Part shown: positions 56,954 to 64,000 of the stretch, one piece after another
Layout of the letters: every line of letters begins with the position of its first letter
Numbering within the stretch: position 1 is the stretch's first letter
Assembly: GCA_017607445.1 (NCBI GenBank)
Contig: JAEVHH010000003.1
Location: 5,022,001-5,086,000 of the forward strand
Source: Histoplasma ohiense
Lineage: Eukaryota > Ascomycota > Eurotiomycetes > Onygenales > Ajellomycetaceae
Length of the DNA stretch: 64,000 bases
Reading direction: 5' to 3'
The notes under the pieces: generated by a model
Database searches by the model: none
What the model was told of the DNA's origin: nothing
The model's input: the letters and a program-made list of their open reading frames with translations, nothing else
Translations under genes and position numbers: made by a program

Positions 56954-58259
56954 TAACTTATTCATAATTACATAATACATATATCTTTATGCTAGATGAT
57001 GGCTAATTATGATGTGAGTGTTATCAAATATTGTTATCTTTTTGATGTCAACAACAGAAATATCATTATATGTCTGTAGATATTTTGAAAATTAAAAAAA
57101 AAAAAACAAAAACAACAACTGAAAATATTATAAAAAAAAAAAACAAAAACTTTCAGCAAAAAAAAATAAAAAAATAAAAAAATAAACAAACAAATAAATG
57201 AAAAAAACTCATTTCTTCAATCTATAATCATCAAAAAAATTGCTATTCAATTCTTGAGCAATCTTCATCATCAATCTAATATTTCTCACATTAAGAGTCA
57301 TCTGTTCACAATGAATTATAGTCTTAAGATTATCTGTGAAATGATTAGTGAGATATTGTTACATTGATTTTCACATGATATCATACATTCAAAAAGTGTG
57401 ATTAATGTGGTCTCAACTGTGATTTGAAGAGTATTGAAAGTGAAATACTAGAAGTGATATTTCTTCTCATCAATTTTCTGAATAAGATAAACAAATACAG
57501 TCTTGAGAAAAATGAGATTCTCAGACTTCTGATAATATTGAATCTCATAAATAGTCTCTACTCTTATATCAGTATCTAGTGTTATTAAAAAGTATTACTT
57601 TGAATTTCATACTCTGTTTATTCATTTTTTTCATACAAGAGTGGAGGTTGTGCATCTTTCACACAGCACAGTGAGCATTGAAATGATGTTTATAATGATA
57701 AGCTCAGACTGCTTTTCACTCCATCATTTACTGTTTATATACTGTCTTACAGACAGCAGCAGTGATTGACATGACTCTCTGACAAAAGATACTTTTATCA
57801 TGAGTCATTTTTTTGCTGAGAGGGGGGTGGAGAGAGAGAGGAGATGAACACAGAGAATGAATGTATAGATTTCAAAAAGAGAAGAACAGAAACTTATGAT
57901 GCTGAATTTACTAGATAGAATCAATTAATTAATCAGTATTCATTCACAGAAAACATTGAGATATTCATATTGCTTTTAATAGTTAACATACTGCAGCAGA
58001 ATTATGATGGATTGAAGAGAGAAGAAAGAAAGAACAAAGAAAAAGAAAAACATATATGAATATTAAACTGAGAGATTATATATACAAATAATCTCTATAG
58101 CAACAAAGAAATATCTCATCTGCATTCAGCTATAATATAGCTTGCAGAGCAACTGCATACATGCAGTATGTGATATCAACAAATAGCATAAAAATACAAA
58201 CAGTGTTGCTATGAGATATGTAATTTCTTATAATATATAGATGTAGATTTTCTTTCTTC

Positions 58260-59189
58260 TTGAATTTTTTGATATATCTCTGTTCTTATCATCACATTTC
58301 TGTGTGTATAGCAATTTATAAAAACAATATATTTTTTTTCTCTAGAAATTTTCATCATCATAATCAGAATGTATTTCTCTCTCTCTCTTCTGCTGAAAAT
58401 ATATCTGTCTCTCTCTTCAAGGAACATTTGATGACTCTGTATATCACTAAGACACACAAACATCATCATCATCTTGAGAAGAAAGAGAAAGAATTCTTCA
58501 AGTATGAAGAGACTGACTGCAAAACATATCATATTGTCTTGAAAAAACTCTGCAATGAAGTAGATTGATAACAATCTTGAGTAATACTTCTACTGAAATT
58601 TGACTAATATTATAAAAGAAATGATGTCAATGACTCAATGTATAAGAAGTTGAAGAAGAAAGCAGTGAAGTTGCTGATACAGCAGCACTGAGATCAGAAG
58701 TGTTCACAGAAATGATTTGAGATCAAGATAAAGAGAGAGAGAACTGAGAAAATAGCAGCTGTGAAAAAGCACTGTCAGAAAAAGATTGAAAATGTGCTTA
58801 TCTGCAAGACAAAGAAGCTCAAGCTGATAGATTGTATTTTGAATATATTCATTGATAATACTTTTTGATAACAATTCTGTGATCTAATTGATTAGCAGAC
58901 TTCTGAAGAGAATCATGAGATTGAAGTCTTATTTAGATCTCATATACACTCAATGATTTAGAACATTGAAAAGACAGTGTTGCTTTCTGAGCATACTAAT
59001 TTACTTGCTGCAGAGATAGAATCTGAAACAGCAGATCAGAAGATGCAGAATTTTGAAGCTCAAGTGAATCTGATGAGAAAAAAGAAAAATCCTCTCTCAT
59101 CTGAAGAGATAGCTGAGAAGAGTTTTGAGATGATTGTTTCCTCAAATAAAAAGAAGAAGAAGAGAGAGAAGAAGAAAGAGAAGAATTAA
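58260..59189 (+). pseudogene. Lys/Glu-rich coding-like region of hAT B'
   Basis: Counterpart of 27,779-28,710. Open pieces are 58,260-58,568 and 58,977-59,189; the latter reads AAEIESETADQKMQNFEAQV and ends in a basic KKKKKREKKKEKN tail like a nuclear localisation signal. Between them are stretches such as EKIAAVKKHCQKKIENVL. Helical, charged composition is shared by both copies. No family is recognised. Confidence 0.45.
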
Positions 59190-59739
59190 ATTATGAAGAA
59201 TGAAGAAAAAGAAAAAGAGAAAAAGAAGAAGAAAGTGAAAGAAAAAGAGTAGAAGAGAAAATAATCTAAGAAAAAATTTTTTTTTTGTATGTTTGTTTTT
59301 TTATATTTTTGCTAAATTAATTGTATTATTATCATTATCAGAGATTACAAATTTTATTTGATATTTTACATTATACAATTCTTTGTTGTGAGCATATATT
59401 ATTGTAGTGATATTATGTTCATGATATATATATATATATATGTATATGTATATGTATACTTGTGAGTTGTGTGTGACTTTACATTTAGTATCAGTAAACA
59501 ACAAAAGCTGATAAATTCATACTGTGGAATTGTGATATATTAGAGATAGATAATATGTCTAATGAATCAACTTTTCAGCACTTACAAATCTTAATAATAT
59601 CTTCAATATTTTCATTATCATTCTTTTCTATTTGATCATAATGTGTTTTATTTGTTGTTGTTTATAAATATATTCTACTAGTGTTCTAACCAATTAGAAT
59701 GGGTTAATGAAAAAGGGGTAAAAAAAAATCCCAATCAAA

Positions 59740-62210
59740 TTGAATCAATTTCATAACCTTTTTATCCTCAGAATTCATTTTACACATAATTTCTTATCAT
59801 TTATATTCATCATAGCAACTTCAGTAATTGCTGAATCAGGGAATTCATCACCTTCTTTAATGAAGATTCAAGATCTTATAGAAATAAGAGTGGATCAAAC
59901 AATTTATATTGTTTATAAATTCTCACAAGATGAGCTCTTTCAAATCTGATGAATATATACTTCTTTTTTTCTTGATGATGAAAAACAACACAATCTATGA
60001 AAAAGCCAGTATAGATAATGAGAAGATCTATGGAAAAACTTTCAATAAATTGCTGTGAAGATCACTGAAGAGTCATTTCTCTGCTGTAATCATTGCAACT
60101 TCATACAAAAACATCCATTCTGAAGTGGACATGAATCAGAAAAAATCACATAACATTTGAAATCTGCTGATTGTCTACAGCTTAGAGAAAAACATCAGAA
60201 TAATCTTCATGAACTGATACTTATATCATCTACTCTCATTAATGATAACAATATTTGGTAATGCTTATGTACTATTTTGCAGAAAAACATGTGAAAACAA
60301 TGATGAACTGATACTGATCTTTCAATTCCAACTCTTTCATCAGACAACTTTTGAGAACAACTTCTATATCTATATATATCATTGAATCTTCCACTGTGTG
60401 CTGTTGAAAACTCGGAATTTTGAACTCTACTGCAAATACTTAATTCATATATTTAAATTTCTCATTGATTCAGTCTTCACTCTTCTCTGAATACACATTA
60501 CAACAATGATATGCGACAACTTGAACTTCTGTTGAAGAAACAACAGAAGATATCACTGACAGTGAATGCATGAACAAGCATCAACAATCTATCCTTTTTG
60601 AATGCAGTTTGTTATTTTATTGATGAGGATTGGAATTATAAAGAGAAATTGATTGACTTTGAACAATTGAAAAATAGTCATACAGATGAATATATGACTG
60701 ATATTTTCATGATAATCATTAAAAATGATTACTGAGATATTTCATCAGATCTTCTTGCAATCACAACAGACAATGCAGCAAACAACTTGATCATGATACA
60801 GAGTCTGAAACAAAAACTGATATTGTATAGATGAAATGATAAATGTGGGTATATTCTTTATATTGCATATGTTATTCAGCTTGTTGTTCAAGCATTGATT
60901 AAAGATCTGAACATTGAATCTGAAAACACAGAACTGATCAGTTGTTTTGATGAGAATGATGTTGAAATTGTTACACACATCACATTCTCATCAACCCTTT
61001 GCAAGATAATGATATTTGATAATGCTTCAGTGAAAATTGATCAATTTGCTAACTATCTCATTATCTTTTTTTAGATTTGTCATATTATCAATGCAATCAG
61101 TACTTCTTTCAAACAATAACAATGATTTCATGATATTCAAGCCACTCACAGCTCAGTTCCTCCTTTTAATATGATACAAGATGTTCAAACACAGTGAAGT
61201 TCTACTTATGAGATGACAGTTTGAGCACTTCAATTAAAAGATGCTGTGAATCATTGAGTTCAGAATTCTGAGTGAGAGAAAATTCATGCTCTGAAACTTT
61301 CTGATATAGAGTGGGCACAGTTAAAATATGTTGTTGAACTGTTGTTTATCTTTTACAAAACAACAAAGACTGTGTCTATTACAGTAACATCAATGATGCA
61401 AGCTTCTTGATGAATATACAACAGTTTATTTACTCATTTGAAAATGCAGATGATTTGTGTATGAGAAGAACAATTCTGAAATAGAGTTATTTCTGCAGCA
61501 ATTGAAAGAGTGTGAGACAAACTTGCAGAATATTATGTGAGAATCAATCAATCATTTGCTGATTACTATGCTGTTGCTGCTGTACTTGATCCCTCTTGTT
61601 GAATCAATGCATATACTCCCAGGGATTGAACAGTGGAAGAACAACAAATCTATGTTGATATAGCTTGAACATACTACAACAACAACTATCAACAATATAA
61701 ACAGAATAATATTCAAATTGAAGAGTCAATAGAGTATGATTCTTTGATTAGTAACTTTTTTTTTATAATACTTACTGAGATATTGATATTAATCTGATAC
61801 TAATATTAATTAAGAATTTGCACTTGTTGATTGCTGCTAAAAATCTGAGCAAACAAAATTCTTGCAACACTGAATTTGATCACTATCTATATGATGATTC
61901 TGTTAATATCAAAGAAAAATCTATTTTAGATCTGTGGAGGATGATCAGCAGTCAGTACTCAACAGTGACAATGATGACACACAATATTCTGACAATTCCA
62001 TTGACAGAAGTTGGTATGAAGAGAAAGTTTAACTCAAGTCAAGATATTTGTCACTATTACTATAGTCAATTGCAAGAAGAAACTGTAAAGAAATTGATGA
62101 TGATTAAGTATAAAAAAGAAAAAGAAATTGTTGATAAGAATTCTATTGTGACAGAATTCTCTTTCAATGATATAGTGGAGGAAAAAATTGACTGTGATTG
62201 TATATAGTAT
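59740..62210 (+). pseudogene. hAT transposase remnant of B'
   Basis: Plus strand, same order as in B but not interrupted by an insertion: BED-like region near 60,090, AITTDNAANN near 60,750, AVLDPS near 61,580, and the C-terminal dimerisation domain in the open frame 61,818-62,207 (SILDLWRMI, LTIPLTEVGMKRKFNSSQD). Stops are mostly TGA at presumed Arg codons. Confidence 0.87.
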
Positions 62211-62546
62211 TAATGAGCTTGTGAGTGTTACCAATAATTGTTATCAATTGTCATGTATTACATAATCATCAGAATGGGATCAAACTTGAGTTAAAATCAT
62301 GATCAGTTCCAGATCATGTTCTTATTTTTCATAGTCAGTCATTTTGCATGAAATAATAAATTTTGTTGATCTTATAATAGTCATATTAGATCTAAATCTG
62401 GTTCTTTTACACTTCATTTCTGAAAATTTTGATCTCTTTACACTCTCATTCTGATTCTGGTCCCACTGGAAATCACGCCAAGAAATGGACTGAGACCAAA
62501 TCAAATCAAACCAAATGTGAAATTCATGGTCCCACCGGTCAGCCTA

Positions 62547-63560
62547 GCTATAGATGACTGAATTGCAACAATAACTTGCTGAAATGAGCACTCTCACATT
62601 CACTGTTTCTTCTACACCCATGTCTCACAAAAAGCCCTCAAGAGAGAAGCTTTCAATCCTCAATAAATACAAGAGAGATCTAGTACTCTATCTCATATGA
62701 AAGTCAAAAACAAACATCAAATTGAACATCAATGAACAAGCAATAGACTCACTATTCAATCAAGTGTGGTATATTCATAGCAGATTGAATGACAACATGT
62801 TAGCAAAATTTCAATTCTGAATGAGTCATTGTCAGAATCATCAGCATACATCAGAGCTAGTCTTTCAACAACTCAACTTCCTCTTCCTCAATTCTACACT
62901 TCAAGTCAAGATGTTAGACTGACTTAATCAAACTTATCAGATAAATGTTGCATTGACAACTTATCTTTCTGAATTCAATCACAAACTTCTAGAAGCAGAT
63001 GAGCAAGACTGAAATGACACTGTCAAGATCAACATATTATTCAAGAATTTGAACTTTCAGTTGTATAACTGAAGTGTAGAGTGTCTGAAGTTCTCAATAT
63101 ACAGCAAATTCTGCACTGATCTTCATCTGTTGAACAACAATCTGTCTCAGTTCCATGTGCTTCAAAATCACAGAGAATTTCATCAAACAAATATATATAT
63201 CTCAAACCACTCTGCAGCACTCTTCATCTCTGAATCAGAATCAATGAACTGAGTTTCATACATAAACACAAGTCATCTGAGAATTCTCAATGTCTCAGAG
63301 AAGAACATTATCAATCAAATCATCAGAGAAGTCTGCATACACTGCAACAAGTCAGAGCACTTCACAAATCAATATTCAAATGCAATCATCTCAAGTAAAC
63401 CCCTCACACATGTAAACACTGTGTCATCTGTGAATAGGCAAGAACAGGGAAAAGATGAGCTTTCACTCTAAAACACAGACAAAAGCTCAAGAAGTAGAAA
63501 GCTAGCTGAAGATTTGAGTAGAAGATACAAGCAGATACAATCATGATCTCTGTCATTGTA
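62547..63560 (+). pseudogene. Chromovirus gag remnant (element 4), plus strand
   Basis: It matches the gag of element 2 in opposite orientation: KPSREKLSILNKYKRDLVLYL, then ELVFQQLNFLFL and LQVKMLD. The knuckle at about 63,336-63,377 is CIHCNKSEHFTNQY, with the last Cys changed to Tyr. The 5' part of gag is missing at the junction with hAT B'. Confidence 0.83.
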
Positions 63561-64000
63561 AATAGTCTAGTCAATATATGAGCAATGATAGACAGTGATT
63601 TTCTTCATTACACTCTTATAGACACTCAGCTGATTGAGAAGCATAAGCTTCAGTGTATTCTCTTTTTCAAATTATATAAACTCAGTGAATTTCACAGCTT
63701 CAGAGGATCTGCCTTCTATAACATGATAAGATTTAATGTCAATATAGAAGAACACAAGAAAAAGAATGTATATGCATATAAAATACAAAATCTTGAGTAC
63801 AATCTAATGCTCAGTCTATCATGACTCACAGAATTTGAAACCTTGTTGAATGCACACAATCACTGTCTTATTTTCTCAGAAGATGACTGTGTTTACAAGA
63901 AGAACATTGATAGAACCACTGATCTCATTCAAATATCAGCAGAAATATATAAACTACTAACTCATCAAGCATATGAGAAGAAGAACATTCAAGTGTTCAC
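63561..64000 (+). pseudogene. Chromovirus aspartic protease remnant (element 4), cut by the window end
   Basis: The frame 63,585-63,824 reads MIDSDFLHYTLIDTQLIEKH; the active-site Gly of D-S-G is Asp. The reading frame continues toward RT and runs off the window at 64,000. Confidence 0.82.

Larger units (their letters stand above)
56708..62546 (+). mobile_element. hAT DNA transposon B' (5,839 bp), degenerate sister of B
   Basis: It begins TAGACTGACC with AGTCACTTTACA exactly 100 nt in, and ends CAGCCTA. It is collinear with B at an offset of about 30.48 kb through the middle, including the TA microsatellite and the transposase. It lacks element C. Its 8-bp flanks (CTTGTGCT, GCTATAGA) do not match. 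Confidence 0.88.

Noticed and set aside
18680..64000. A Starship-type or other cargo-carrying giant element
   Set aside because: No tyrosine recombinase of the DUF3435 type and no cargo genes were seen; the block is explained by nested LTR and hAT elements.

Overview
The window comes from a filamentous ascomycete nuclear genome. Its genes have short introns (about 55-340 bp) with GTATGT/GTGAGT-type donors and CTAAC/CTGAC-like branch sites. The products are fungal orthologues: Rrp1/Nop52, an LCB4-type sphingoid-base kinase, a GPATCH1/TGH-type G-patch protein, a Kin1-type kinase and a UBTD-type ubiquitin-like protein. CpG is strongly depleted in the repeats but not in the genes. I associate that pattern with Onygenales, above all Coccidioides. 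The genus is an inference; no species marker is visible.

Bases 1-18,679 are ordinary gene space. In order: an unrecognised 193-aa serine-rich protein (+); a sphingoid long-chain-base kinase (+, three exons); Rrp1/Nop52 for pre-rRNA processing (-, three exons, two of them short); an intron-containing tRNA-Gln(TTG) (-); a UBTD-like protein with an MGCC lipidation-type N-terminus (-, four exons); a G-patch protein (-, two exons); and a Kin1/MARK-type kinase with a C-terminal KA1 domain (+, three exons). They are unrelated housekeeping or signalling genes, not a cluster. The G-patch and kinase genes are divergent across 1.3 kb.

At 18,680 the sequence changes abruptly into a CpG-poor, AT-rich transposon graveyard that continues to the end of the window. 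Target-site duplications (TSDs) resolve much of it. (i) A Copia element (18,834-24,523, TSD ATTAT) sits inside a hAT fragment. (ii) A non-autonomous hAT element A (25,281-33,586) is split by a large hAT element B (26,225-33,444, TSD CATTTCAC), which is itself split by a second non-autonomous copy C (31,239-32,608, TSD ACTCAAAT). (iii) A Ty3/Gypsy chromovirus, element 1 (36,337-56,093, TSD TTCTT), contains a different Gypsy, element 3 (41,285-55,344, TSD TGCT), which contains a second chromovirus, element 2 (42,185-48,257, TSD AAGAG). (iv) A sister copy of B, called B' (56,708-62,546), is followed by a plus-strand chromovirus gag/protease that runs off the window.

No transposon gene is intact. 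Most in-frame stops are TGA where the family has Arg, as expected from CGA to TGA, and paired LTRs differ at CpG sites. The most unusual structures belong to the hAT family. Non-autonomous copies carry a CpG-retaining minisatellite. Family members share a near-perfect hairpin (22-bp arms in the best copies) and an AGTCACTTTACA motif about 100 nt from one tip. The autonomous-size copies carry a second, Lys/Glu-rich coding-like region upstream of the transposase. Gypsy element 3 has about 2.4 kb of coding-like sequence beyond its integrase that I cannot assign.
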